DNA of 64,000 nt from Bailinhaonella thermotolerans (GTDB lineage Bacteria; Actinomycetota; Actinomycetes; Streptosporangiales; Streptosporangiaceae): contig NZ_QZEY01000001.1 of assembly GCF_003594875.1 (NCBI RefSeq), positions 744,001 through 808,000 on the forward strand, in the 5' to 3' direction. The translations under genes were made by a program, and so were the position numbers. Below, piece after piece: positions 25,210-34,761 of this stretch. Each line of letters starts with the position of its first letter. Within the stretch, counting starts at the first letter, position 1. The notes beneath the pieces were generated by a model. That model was not told where the DNA came from, ran no database searches, and was given only the letters and a program-made list of their open reading frames with translations.

Positions 25210-25665
25210 ATGGCGGAACGGCCCGAAGCGGTGGCGGACCTGGTGGCGGACCTGGCGGAGGAGGGGCTGCTCGACCGGGAGGTCTGCAAGCTGGCCCACC
25301 GGTTCACCCAGAAGCTGGGGGTGCGCGTGCGCCGGGCCGCCGACGAGCTCGGCCTGACGCCGACCCAGGTGGTCGCGCTGCGGGAGCTGTCCGAGCCGAT
25401 CACCGCGCGGGAACTGGCCGACCGGATGTCGTGCGAGGCGTCCAACGCCACGTTCGTCCTCGACCGGCTGGAGGAGCAGGGCCTGATCGAGCGGCGGCCC
25501 CACCCGACCGACCGCCGCGCCAAGCGGATCGTGCTCACCGGCGCGGGCGAGCGCCGCCGCGCCGAGGTCGTACGGCGGCTGAGCGCCCACTCACCGCTGG
25601 CCGCGCTCGACCCCGCGCAGCAGGAGTCCCTGCGCGACCTGCTCCGTGCCCTCGTCGCCGACTGA
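25210..25665 (+). CDS. MarR-family regulator
   Basis: 151 residues with the MarR winged helix: LTPTQVVALRELSEPITARELADRMSCEASNATFVLDRLEEQGLIERRPHPTDRRAKRIVLT. The wing with DRRAK is classic. ATG 25210 is supported by the -10 TAGACT that would give a leaderless mRNA. A longer frame upstream is open but would overlap the operator. It should repress itself and the divergent MFS pump, with a phenolic or drug ligand releasing it. Confidence 0.9.
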   Translation: MAERPEAVADLVADLAEEGLLDREVCKLAHRFTQKLGVRVRRAADELGLTPTQVVALRELSEPITARELADRMSCEASNATFVLDRLEEQGLIERRPHPTDRRAKRIVLTGAGERRRAEVVRRLSAHSPLAALDPAQQESLRDLLRALVAD

Positions 25666-25801
25666 CGGCGGGCTCCCGCCGTACGCCCCCGCCCGCCGTA
25701 CGGCCTCGCGGCCGGTTCCGGTTCCGTACGCCGTGACGGCCCGCGCCGCCCCCGCCGTACGGGCCCGCGGGGCGGGGGGATGGAGGCCGTGCGGGCGGGC
25801 G

Positions 25802-26812
25802 TCAGGGGGCGACGGCGACCCCCTCAGGGCCCCTGCCGGTGGGCACGGTGGCGATGACGCGCCGGGTGGGCCCGCTGATCACCGTCATGGTGTTGGAGGC
25901 GTTGTTGGTGACGTAGACGCGGCTGCCGTCCCTGGCGGCGGCGACGCCCTCAGGGGTGCCGCCCACCGCGATGGTGTCGATGACGGCGCCCCTGGCGGGG
26001 TCGATCACCGAGACGGTGCCGGAGCCGGAGTTGGCGGTCCAGACGAGGCCGTTCGGGGTGACCGCCAGCCCGATCGGCGCCTGTCCCACCCGGATCCGGG
26101 CGGGCGCGTGGCCGCCGGTGAGCGGGATGCGCGAGACGCTGTCGGACCCGGTGTTGGCGACGTACAGGTAACCGCCCCCGGGGGCGACGGCGATCCCGGC
26201 GGGGTAGAGCCCGGTGCGGTAGGTGGCCACGACCCTGTGACCGCGGATGGCGCTGACGGTGCCCGAGCCGTTGTTGGTGACGTAGACGGTACGGCTGGCG
26301 GGCGAGATGGCGACACTGTGGGGGATCTTGCCGACGGGGACGGTGGCGATCACCCTCCCCAGCGCCGGGTCGATGATCGAGACGGTGTTCGAGCCGCGGT
26401 TGGCGACGTAGACGCGGCGGCCGGCGGGCGAGACGGCCACGCCGACCGGGCCGCGGCCCACGGGGATGCTGTGGATGACGCGCGCGGCCAGCGTGTCGAT
26501 CACGACCAGCCGGTTGTTGCGCAGGCTGGTGACGTAGGCCCGGGTCCCGCCGGGCCCGAAGGCCACCTCGACGGGGGTGAACGCGCCGGGCACGCCGTCT
26601 CCGCCGATGCGCTTGGCGAGCGGGCGCAGAAGCGGGTCGAAGGCACTCAGATCGCCGGAGTCGGTGTTGGCCACCAGGACGACGGCGCGGGTGGGGTAGT
26701 TCGCCGGACGATTGCTCCCAATATGGGCCTGGGTCATGCCCGCGCCCAGCCCGACATGGCCGAGCGCGAGGACGGCGGATACCAGGATCCGCCGCAGCGA
26801 AGAGACAGGCAC
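25802..26812 (-). CDS. Secreted YVTN-type beta-propeller protein
   Basis: 336 residues. The N-terminus VPVSSLRRILVSAVLALGHVGLGAG is a signal peptide. About seven blades follow, each a variant of VGxxPxGVAVSPxGxxVYVANxxSxTVSVID. Such propellers sit on actinobacterial and archaeal surfaces and bind or scaffold; no enzymatic site is seen. GTG 26812 is preferred to TTG 26827 because GAGGA lies 6 bases before it. A proteolytic or adhesive partner is not visible nearby. Confidence 0.8.
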   Translation of the reverse strand: MPVSSLRRILVSAVLALGHVGLGAGMTQAHIGSNRPANYPTRAVVLVANTDSGDLSAFDPLLRPLAKRIGGDGVPGAFTPVEVAFGPGGTRAYVTSLRNNRLVVIDTLAARVIHSIPVGRGPVGVAVSPAGRRVYVANRGSNTVSIIDPALGRVIATVPVGKIPHSVAISPASRTVYVTNNGSGTVSAIRGHRVVATYRTGLYPAGIAVAPGGGYLYVANTGSDSVSRIPLTGGHAPARIRVGQAPIGLAVTPNGLVWTANSGSGTVSVIDPARGAVIDTIAVGGTPEGVAAARDGSRVYVTNNASNTMTVISGPTRRVIATVPTGRGPEGVAVAP

Positions 26813-27115
26813 GAAGAGTCCTCTCAAGGCGCACTAGACATCACTACACAGAGTGACTGATTGCCCCTGTCTAATAACCCTGAGTGACAGATGGAGTGAC
26901 GCGAGAAGGTAGATCTTCCGTCCCCATTCACCCTGGACTCCGCCACCAACCCCATACCGGTATACCCATATAACCCCAGGTCAGAAGCACCCTGGACCGA
27001 AGTTCACCCCTCGGCCACGACGCCCCGCGGCGTCCGGCGGACGGCGTGCGCTCGGGGGCGGACGGCGTACGGAGGGGCGGCGCCGCCGTACGGCAGGGGC
27101 GACGCCGGCGGAGGA
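26813..27115. other. 303 bp noncoding stretch with small repeats
   Basis: It holds GAGTGAC three times (26851, 26882, 26894), a perfect palindrome ATACCGGTAT (26954-26963) in an AT-richer spot, and one GCCGTACGGC palindrome (27085-27094). The propeller promoter should be in the left part; I could not define -35/-10 elements. Confidence 0.5.
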
Positions 27116-27973
27116 TCAGGACCCGGCGGTGTCCCGGGCGGGGGCCCAGGCCTGGAGGAAATGGAGGGCCTCGGCGGTGGACGAGCCGGGCGGCGCGGTG
27201 TACACGATCAAGGTCTGGTCCTGGTGGGCGCTGAGCCGGAGGGCCTGCCAGTCGAGTTCGATGGGCCCGGTGACCGGGTGGTCGAAGGTCTTGCGGCCCC
27301 GGTCGGTGGCCTTGACGGCGTGGCCGCTCCACCAGCGCCGGAAGTCCTCGTCCTGGACCGACAGCTCACCGATCAGCGCGGACAGCCTCTTGTCGTGGGG
27401 GTGGGCGGCGGCGGCCAGGCGCAGCCGGGCGACCGCGTCGGCGGCGACGGCCTCCCATCGGGGGAACAGGTCACGGATCCGGGGTTCCAGGAAGACCAGC
27501 CGGACCAGGTTGCGCCGCCCGGCCGGCCACCCGCCGAAGTCGAGGAACAGGGCTGCGGCCAGGGGGTTCCAGGCCAGGACGTCCATGCGGCGGCCCAGCA
27601 CCAGGGCGGGGGTGGCCGTGAGGCCGTCGAGCAGCGCCCGTGTGGCCACGCTGACCTCGGGCAGGCCCGCGGGCTGGGAGCCGGTCCGGGAACGGGGCCG
27701 GGCGGGGGGTTTGGCCAGGGCGCGCAGATAGAGGTGCTCGTCGTCGGTCAGGCGCAGCGCCCGGGCGATCGCGGCGAGCACAGACTCCGACACTCCGGCG
27801 GCGCGGCCCTGCTCCAGCCGGGTGTAGTGGTCGACGCCCACGTCGGCGAGGAGCGCCACCTCCTCGCGGCGCAGGCCGGGGACGCGGCGCATCCGGCCGC
27901 CGCCGGGCAGCCCGACGTCCTGGGGGTTGAGGGCAGCGCGCTTGGCCCTGAGGAAGTCTCCCAGTTCGCTCAT
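27116..27973 (-). CDS. XRE-family regulator with MmyB-like sensor domain
   Basis: 285 residues. The helix-turn-helix is in the N-terminal third: RRVPGLRREEVALLADVGVDHYTRLEQGRAAGVSESVLAAIARAL. The rest is the MmyB-like ligand domain (PAS-like), with ALVLGRRMDVLAWNPLAAALF and RNLVRLVFLEPRIRDLFP, typical of this large actinomycete family. Members usually repress a divergent oxidoreductase or short gene and bind a fatty-acid-like ligand. Here the divergent gene encodes a GlcG-like protein, the likely target. Confidence 0.88.
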   Translation of the reverse strand: MSELGDFLRAKRAALNPQDVGLPGGGRMRRVPGLRREEVALLADVGVDHYTRLEQGRAAGVSESVLAAIARALRLTDDEHLYLRALAKPPARPRSRTGSQPAGLPEVSVATRALLDGLTATPALVLGRRMDVLAWNPLAAALFLDFGGWPAGRRNLVRLVFLEPRIRDLFPRWEAVAADAVARLRLAAAAHPHDKRLSALIGELSVQDEDFRRWWSGHAVKATDRGRKTFDHPVTGPIELDWQALRLSAHQDQTLIVYTAPPGSSTAEALHFLQAWAPARDTAGS

Positions 27974-28126
27974 GACCCACCAGTATCGGCGACCGCGCCG
28001 CCCGGTGCCTGGGTGTGACAGTCCCTGGAACGCCGGGCCCGGGCGGGGACGGTCCTGGAGGGGCGGACGCGGCCGGGGCACGGTGGTGGCGTTCGTTACC
28101 GGAAGCCCGACAGACAGGGACATGTG

Positions 28127-28528
28127 ATGACTGAGCTGACGTTGCAGGACGCGTTTCGCCGCGCCGAGGCCGGGATGGCCCGGGCCGCCGAGCTGGGCGT
28201 GGACATGAACATCGCGATCGTGGACGCGGGCGGGCACCTGCTGCACTTCGTCCGGATGGACCGGGCGTGGCTGGGCTCGATCGACATCGCGCTGAAGAAG
28301 GCCAGGACGGCGGTCCTGTTCCGGATGCCGACCGCGGTGATCGGCGGGCTCTCCCAGCCGGGCGGCCCCTGCTACGGCATCGAGCTCACCAACGACGGGC
28401 TGGTCTCCTTCGGCGGCGGACTCCCGATCACCGACGGCGAGGGCCGCACCATCGGCGCGATCGGCGTCTCGGGCGGCACCGTCGAGCAGGACACCCTCAT
28501 CGCCGAGGCGTGCCTCGCCACGCCCTGA
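28127..28528 (+). CDS. GlcG/HbpS-like heme-binding-family protein
   Basis: 133 residues of the GlcG (DUF336) family: AEAGMARAAELGVDMNIAIVDAGGHLLHFVRMDRAWLGSIDIALKKARTAV, then GGLPITDGEGRTIGAIGVSGGT. Streptomyces HbpS of this family binds heme and senses oxidative stress; others are of unknown function. ATG 28127 is used, with AGGGA 6 bases upstream; GTG 28124 is possible. It is divergent from the XRE/MmyB regulator and may be controlled by it. No signal peptide, so it acts in the cytoplasm. Confidence 0.82.
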   Translation: MTELTLQDAFRRAEAGMARAAELGVDMNIAIVDAGGHLLHFVRMDRAWLGSIDIALKKARTAVLFRMPTAVIGGLSQPGGPCYGIELTNDGLVSFGGGLPITDGEGRTIGAIGVSGGTVEQDTLIAEACLATP

Positions 28529-28651
28529 CACCATCGACCCGGTGAGCGGGGTGGCTGAGATGACGTTTCTCGCGGCCTTTTCAGCCGCCCCGCCGGCAGG
28601 GACCATCGGGGGACGGATTCCCTACGGCGGCGGTCGCCGAGGAGGTTCATC

Positions 28652-29191
28652 ATGAGAACCACCACCCTGAGAAGACCGGCCGGCACCCTCCTGGCGGCCC
28701 TGGCGGTCGCGGTGCCGCTCACCGTCATCGCGGGCGAGGCGAGCGCGAGGGAGCACCGGCCCGCCGCCCGGGCCGCCGCGGGCTGGACGCCGGTGGGCAC
28801 CCTCGACCCCCAGCACGTCACCTCGGCCGACACCCAGCTCGTCCTCTACGGCGCCCACGCGTTCACCCCGAACAACGTCGCGTTCAATCCGCAGGTGATC
28901 CCCTCGACGGTCAACCAGGCGGTCCTGCCGTACGTCCGGGTGCCCGACGGCGCCCCGCACACCTACCGGCTGCGGTTCCGCGTGAGCACGAACGGTGTGA
29001 CGAGCACCCAGTACGAGCTCAGCGGCGCATCCGGGACGCAGACCGCCACGGTCGCGGGCGGCGACGCCACCGTCGAGTTCCTGGTCACCCTCGACCTCGC
29101 CGGGACCGGCTGGGCCTTCCACAGCCTGAAGAACACCGGCGGGCACGCGTGGGTGTTCTGGTCCTGCCAGATCGACGAGCAGACGCCCTGA
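28652..29191 (+). CDS. Secreted hypothetical protein
   Basis: 179 residues. Residues 1-33 are a Sec signal (RRPAGTLLAALAVAVPLTVIAGEASA). The mature part is beta-rich and polar, with YRLRFRVSTNGVTSTQYELSGA and VTLDLAGTGWAFHSL, giving an Ig- or jelly-roll-like impression. No family is recognised. It is a single gene; GGAGG precedes ATG 28652, and its stop converges with the MocR gene 18 bp away. Confidence 0.6.
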   Translation: MRTTTLRRPAGTLLAALAVAVPLTVIAGEASAREHRPAARAAAGWTPVGTLDPQHVTSADTQLVLYGAHAFTPNNVAFNPQVIPSTVNQAVLPYVRVPDGAPHTYRLRFRVSTNGVTSTQYELSGASGTQTATVAGGDATVEFLVTLDLAGTGWAFHSLKNTGGHAWVFWSCQIDEQTP

Positions 29192-29209
29192 CCCCGGGGC
29201 GGTGAGCGC

Positions 29210-30607
29210 TCAGGCGGGCCAGGCCGCGCGCAGGAGGCGGAGGGCGGGTTCGATGCCGGTGGGCGCGATCGCGCCGTAGCCGAAGACGAGGCCGGAAGGG
29301 GCGGCGGGGTCCTGCGCGGCCTGGGCCAGGGTGGGGAGGGCCAGGCCGGGGACGCGGGCGACGATCGGGGCCGGGTCGTGCCGGGCGAGAGCCGTCACGT
29401 GCAGGCCGGTGGCGGAGGGGACGACGTCCAGAAGGCCGGTGAAGTCGCGGCGGAGCACGCGGGTCAGGACCTCGTGGCGGGTCTCGTATTCCGCGCGGGC
29501 CCGGCGGATGTGGCGGGCCAGGAGTCCGTCGTCGATGAAGCGGGCGAGGGCGGCCTGCGTGTGGGGGGCGGTGTTCCAGTCGGTGACGTACTTGGCGCGG
29601 GTCAGGGCGGCGCGCAGCGGCTCGGGGGCGAGCAGGAGACCGACGCGCAGGGCGGGCAGCATGACCTTGGAGAAGGAGCCCACGTAGACCACGTGCCCGG
29701 TCCTGTCGATGCTCTGGAGCGGGTCCAGCGGGCGCCCGCCGTACCGGAACTCGCTGTCGTAGTCGTCCTCCACCACGACCGCCCCGTTCCGCGCGGCCCA
29801 GTCCAGCAGGGCCGTACGGCGGGCCCGCGACATCGGCATGCCCAGCGGGAACTGGTGCGACGGCGTGACGTAGACGAGCCGCGCGCCCTCGGGGAGCAGG
29901 TCCACGCGCAGCCCCTCGGCGTCGACGGGGACGCGCGCGACGGACGCGCCGTGCGACTCCAGCAGCAGGCGCGCGGGCGGGTAACCGGGGTCCTCGACCG
30001 CCACCAGGTCGCCCGGCGCGACCATCACCCGGCACACCAGGTCGAGCGCCTGCTGCGCGCTCGTGGTCACGATCAGGTCGCCGGCCCCGGCGCGCACGCC
30101 GCGCGAGACGCCGAGGTGCCGGGCCAGGGCCTCGCGGAGCCCCCGGTGGCCCGCCGGGTTCCCGTACCCCGGACCCGCCGAGCGCCGCAGCTCCCCCGCC
30201 ACGATCCGCCGCCACGCCTCGTACGGGAACAGCCGCGCGTCCGGCACCCCCAGCCGGAAGTCATGGCGGACCCCGGCGGGCGCGGCCTCCCCCGGCCACG
30301 GCTCGATCGAGTCCCACACGGCCCTCGGCCGGAGCGCGGAGGGCGAGGCCGTACGGCGGAGCGGGCCTCCCGTCGCCCGCACGTAGGTGCCCGAGCCCAC
30401 GCGGCTCTCGGCGTACCCCTCGGCGACCAGCCTGTCGTAGGCGACGGCCACGGTGTTGCGGGAGACGGCCAGGCGGCGGGCCAGCTCGCGGCTCGGCGGC
30501 AGGCGGTCGCCCGCGCGCAGCCGCCCGTCGAGGACGGCCGCGCTGACCTGCCGGTAGATCTGGGCGGGCAGGTCCCGGCGGCCCTCCAGGGTCACGTGCA
30601 GGTCCAT
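29210..30607 (-). CDS. MocR/PdxR-family regulator (GntR-aminotransferase fusion)
   Basis: 465 residues. A GntR winged helix fills residues 1-75 (LPAQIYRQVSAAVLDGRLRAGDRLPPSRELARRLAVSRNTVAVAYDRLVAEGY). A class I aminotransferase-like domain follows, with the PLP lysine in YVGSFSKVMLPALRVG. Such proteins bind PLP as effector and regulate vitamin B6, GABA or taurine genes rather than catalyse. It starts at ATG 30607, divergent from the MDMPI-like gene, with a nested inverted repeat between them. Confidence 0.9.
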   Translation of the reverse strand: MDLHVTLEGRRDLPAQIYRQVSAAVLDGRLRAGDRLPPSRELARRLAVSRNTVAVAYDRLVAEGYAESRVGSGTYVRATGGPLRRTASPSALRPRAVWDSIEPWPGEAAPAGVRHDFRLGVPDARLFPYEAWRRIVAGELRRSAGPGYGNPAGHRGLREALARHLGVSRGVRAGAGDLIVTTSAQQALDLVCRVMVAPGDLVAVEDPGYPPARLLLESHGASVARVPVDAEGLRVDLLPEGARLVYVTPSHQFPLGMPMSRARRTALLDWAARNGAVVVEDDYDSEFRYGGRPLDPLQSIDRTGHVVYVGSFSKVMLPALRVGLLLAPEPLRAALTRAKYVTDWNTAPHTQAALARFIDDGLLARHIRRARAEYETRHEVLTRVLRRDFTGLLDVVPSATGLHVTALARHDPAPIVARVPGLALPTLAQAAQDPAAPSGLVFGYGAIAPTGIEPALRLLRAAWPA

Positions 30608-30610
30608 ATT

Positions 30611-30650
30611 GGCCCAATCATAAGGGCCGTTTTCGGCCCTGGATTGGGCC
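30611..30650. promoter_or_regulatory. Nested inverted repeats in the mocR/MDMPI intergenic region
   Basis: GGCCCAATC (30611-30619) and GATTGGGCC (30642-30650) are a perfect 9 bp inverted repeat. Inside it GGGCCG and CGGCCC (30624-30639) form a second one around TTTT. It is a plausible MocR operator covering both divergent promoters. Confidence 0.6.
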
Positions 30651-30675
30651 GCTCGGCGCTTCTAGCGTTCCCGGC

Positions 30676-31260
30676 ATGGACATCCGCGCACTCGACCGCC
30701 GCGCGCTGGACCTCACCGGGCGCCTCGTGGCCCGGGTCCGCCCGGCGCGTCTCACCTCGCCCACCCCCTGCCCCGACTGGACCCTCTACGGCCTGCTCCG
30801 CCACCTGGTCGCCCAGAACGCCGGGTTCGCGGCCGCGGCGGAAGGCTCGGCCGACCTCGCCCCGTGGCAGCGCGCGGAGCTCGGCGACGACCCCGCGGCG
30901 GCCTACGAGCGGTCGGCGGAGCGGGTCACCGCGGCCTTCGCCGCCGCCGACGCCCTGGAGCGGACCTTCGCGATGCCGGAGCTGGGGACCGGGGCGGCGT
31001 TCCCCGGCCGGGTGGCGATCGGCTTCCACCTGCTCGACTACGTCGTCCACGCCTGGGACGTCGCCGCGACCCTGGACCTGCCGTGGGAGCCGGACGAGGA
31101 GCTGACGTCGGCCGCGCTGCGCGTCGCCGAGCGGATCCCGGACGAGACCCGCTCCCCCGGGTCCTTCTTCGGCCCCCGCGCCCCCCTCCCCGCGGACGCC
31201 TCCCCCCGCCGCCGCCTCCTCGCCCTCGCCGGCCGTACGCCCAGGGAGGGCGAATGCTGA
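30676..31260 (+). CDS. TIGR03086-type DinB-like metal-binding protein
   Basis: 194 residues of the mycothiol-dependent maleylpyruvate isomerase-N / DinB superfamily, TIGR03086 type. The signature TPCPDWTLYGLLRHLVAQN is near residue 35, and HLLDYVVHAWDVA near residue 115 supplies further His ligands. Related proteins use mycothiol as cofactor; the substrate here is unknown. It is divergent from MocR and probably its target, translationally coupled by a 7 bp overlap to the next ORF. Confidence 0.8.
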   Translation: MDIRALDRRALDLTGRLVARVRPARLTSPTPCPDWTLYGLLRHLVAQNAGFAAAAEGSADLAPWQRAELGDDPAAAYERSAERVTAAFAAADALERTFAMPELGTGAAFPGRVAIGFHLLDYVVHAWDVAATLDLPWEPDEELTSAALRVAERIPDETRSPGSFFGPRAPLPADASPRRRLLALAGRTPREGEC

Positions 31261-31661
31261 GGTCGCGGTGGCGCGCCGGGCCTGCGGCGGGCGCGCAGGG
31301 GCCCGTGCTCGTGGCGATCACCGAGTTCACCGCGCGCAACCCACTCCACCTGCCCGGGATCGCGCGGGCCGGGTTCGCGCTCGCGCGCGAGTGGGACGAC
31401 CTGGAGGGCGCGGTCGGGGTGTGGCTGTGGGCCGAGCCCGGGCGCCGCCGTACCGGATCGGTGTCGGTGTGGACCGGCGAGCGGGCGGTGCGGGGCTTCG
31501 TCCGGCTCCCCGCGCACGTCGCGATCATGCGCCGGTACCGGGGCCGGGGCTCGCTGTCCTCGGCGACGTGGACGGCCGAGCGCTTCGACGAACGCGAGAT
31601 CTGGCGCACGGCGTACCGCCGCCTGTCCCGGGCGCCCGAGGGGGCCGCACCCCGCCCGTGA
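31254..31661 (+). CDS. Conserved hypothetical protein, ABM-like
   Basis: 135 residues beginning MLRSRWRAGPAAGAQGPVLV. The middle is rich in Trp/Arg/Gly with a compact alpha-beta pattern: GVWLWAEPGRRRTGSVSVWTGERAVRGFVRLPAHVAIMRRYRGRG. That reminds me of small ABM-like dimeric proteins, but I cannot assign a family with confidence. GGGAGGG precedes ATG 31254, which overlaps the end of the DinB-like gene, so they form an operon. Confidence 0.6.
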   Translation: MLRSRWRAGPAAGAQGPVLVAITEFTARNPLHLPGIARAGFALAREWDDLEGAVGVWLWAEPGRRRTGSVSVWTGERAVRGFVRLPAHVAIMRRYRGRGSLSSATWTAERFDEREIWRTAYRRLSRAPEGAAPRP

Positions 31662-33288
<1,627 letters not shown>

Positions 33289-33345
33289 CCGCCGGAGCGG
33301 CCGGGACCGGCGCGGCGGGCGGAGAGGGCACTCCCCGAAAGTCCT

Positions 33346-33384
33346 ATCAAGCGCTTGCTAGGTTAACTCGGCGCGGGCTACTCT
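33346..33384 (+). promoter_or_regulatory. KstR2-like operator and promoter of the plus-strand operon
   Basis: ATCAAGCGCTTGCT (33346-33359) fits AnCAAGnnCTTGnT exactly. It overlaps TTGCTA (33355-33360), a -35 placed 18 bp before TACTCT (33379-33384). A bound TetR-type repressor would block RNA polymerase here. Confidence 0.65.
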
Positions 33385-33447
33385 ACAGACGCGCCGAGCC
33401 GATCATCCGGTACGGCGGAGGCGCCGGACATCGACGAGGGTGAGCGG

Positions 33448-33888
33448 ATGCCCCGAGTGACGGTCAGCACGGTGGTCGAGGCTCCGGCCGGCGAGGTGTG
33501 GCGCCTGCTGCGCGACTTCGGCCGCTTCAACGCCTGGTACGACGGCATGCCGGACGCGGTCATCGAAGGGGGCGGCCCCTCCGACCGCGTCGGCGCGATA
33601 CGCCGGTTCGAGGTCAACGGCCAGGTCATGGCCAGGGAGGAACTGCTGGCGCTCGACGACGACGCCCGCAGCCAGACCTACCGCATCCTGGAGTCGGTCT
33701 TCCCCCTGCGGGAGTACGTCTCCAGGCTGCGGGTGCTCCCGGTGACCGACGGCGACCGGTCCTTCGTGCAGTGGACGGCCGACTTCGAGGCCGACGCGGC
33801 CGAGGCGGACCGGCTCGCCGAGATGGTCCGCGACCACATCTACCGGCCCGGCCTCGCCTCGCTGGGCAAGCGCCTGACGGGCGCCTGA
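33448..33888 (+). CDS. SRPBCC-family protein (polyketide cyclase/dehydrase-like)
   Basis: 146 residues with the START-like fold: opening strand VTVSTVVEAPAGEVWRLLRDFGRFNAWYDGM, the middle strands with MAREELLALDDDARSQTYRIL, and a long C-terminal helix (DRLAEMVRDHIYRPGLASLGKRL). It would bind a hydrophobic ligand in a deep cavity. First gene of the plus-strand operon behind a KstR2-like operator; the start ATG 33448 is preceded by GAGGG. A ligand-handling or dehydratase-like role for the cluster's lipid is inferred. Confidence 0.78.
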   Translation: MPRVTVSTVVEAPAGEVWRLLRDFGRFNAWYDGMPDAVIEGGGPSDRVGAIRRFEVNGQVMAREELLALDDDARSQTYRILESVFPLREYVSRLRVLPVTDGDRSFVQWTADFEADAAEADRLAEMVRDHIYRPGLASLGKRLTGA

Positions 33889-33915
33889 CCGGCCGGGACG
33901 ACACGGGAGGACCAC

Positions 33916-34761
33916 ATGATCCGCAGGCTGAGACAGCGGAGGCTCCGGCGCGCGGTCACCGGCCGGGTCGTCCTGGTGACGGGGGCGTCGGCGGGCATCG
34001 GCGAGGCCGTGTCGCGGCGGCTCGCGGCGGCCGGCGCGACCGTCGTCATGGCGGCCAGGTCCGTCGACCGGCTCCACCGGATCCAGGCCGACATCGCCGC
34101 CGCCGGGGGACGCGCCCACGTCCACCCCGTGGACCTGGCCGACCCCGACAGCGCCGCGGCGCTGGCCAAGGAGCTGCTGGACGACTACGGCGGCGTGGAC
34201 GTCTTCGTCAACAACGCCGGCCACTCGATCCGCCGCTCCATCGGGCGGTCGCAGGACCGCTTCCACGACTTCCAGCGGACCATGGCGGTCAACTACTTCG
34301 GCCCCGTCCGCCTGCTCCTGGAGGTGCTCCCGGCGATGCGGGCCCGCGGCCACGCCCACATCATCAACGTCTCCACCATCGGCGTGCAGTTCCAGGTGCC
34401 GCGATACTCGGCCTACATCGCCTCCAAGGCCGCCTTCGACTTCTGGCTGCGCAGCGTCGCCCCCGAGATCCGCCCCGACGGCGTCGCCTGCAGCTCCCTG
34501 TACTTCGGCCTGGTCCGCACCCGCATGAGCGAGCCCACGGGCTTCTCCCGGCACATGCCCGGGCGCACCCCCGAGGAGGCCGCCGACTGGGTCTGCCGGG
34601 CCGTGGTCAGCAGGAGCCGGACCATGGCCCCCGCCTACGGCCGGATCGGCGAACTGCTCGGCCTGGTCGCCCGGCGGCCGTTCGAGGCCCTGCTGACCGC
34701 GGGGTTCCGCCGGACGCGGGAGTACCGGGACCGGCGCGCGCTGGAAGGGAGCGCCCCGTGA
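33916..34761 (+). CDS. Short-chain dehydrogenase/reductase
   Basis: 281 residues. A basic amphipathic start (MIRRLRQRRLRRAVTG) precedes the classic SDR core: TGASAGIG (22-29), NNAG, the catalytic Ser in NVSTIG and YIASK. The PEIRPDGVACSSLYFGLVRTRMSEP segment and C-terminal tail resemble SDRs that act on long-chain or steroid-like substrates. It would oxidise or reduce an alcohol/ketone with NAD(P). It lies between the SRPBCC gene and a P450 whose GTG overlaps its stop by 4 bp. Confidence 0.85.
   Translation: MIRRLRQRRLRRAVTGRVVLVTGASAGIGEAVSRRLAAAGATVVMAARSVDRLHRIQADIAAAGGRAHVHPVDLADPDSAAALAKELLDDYGGVDVFVNNAGHSIRRSIGRSQDRFHDFQRTMAVNYFGPVRLLLEVLPAMRARGHAHIINVSTIGVQFQVPRYSAYIASKAAFDFWLRSVAPEIRPDGVACSSLYFGLVRTRMSEPTGFSRHMPGRTPEEAADWVCRAVVSRSRTMAPAYGRIGELLGLVARRPFEALLTAGFRRTREYRDRRALEGSAP

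Noticed and set aside
26954-26963. ATACCGGTAT as a CsoR/copper operator
   Set aside because: It lacks the G/C-rich centre of CsoR boxes and no copper gene is next to it; left as an unassigned palindrome.
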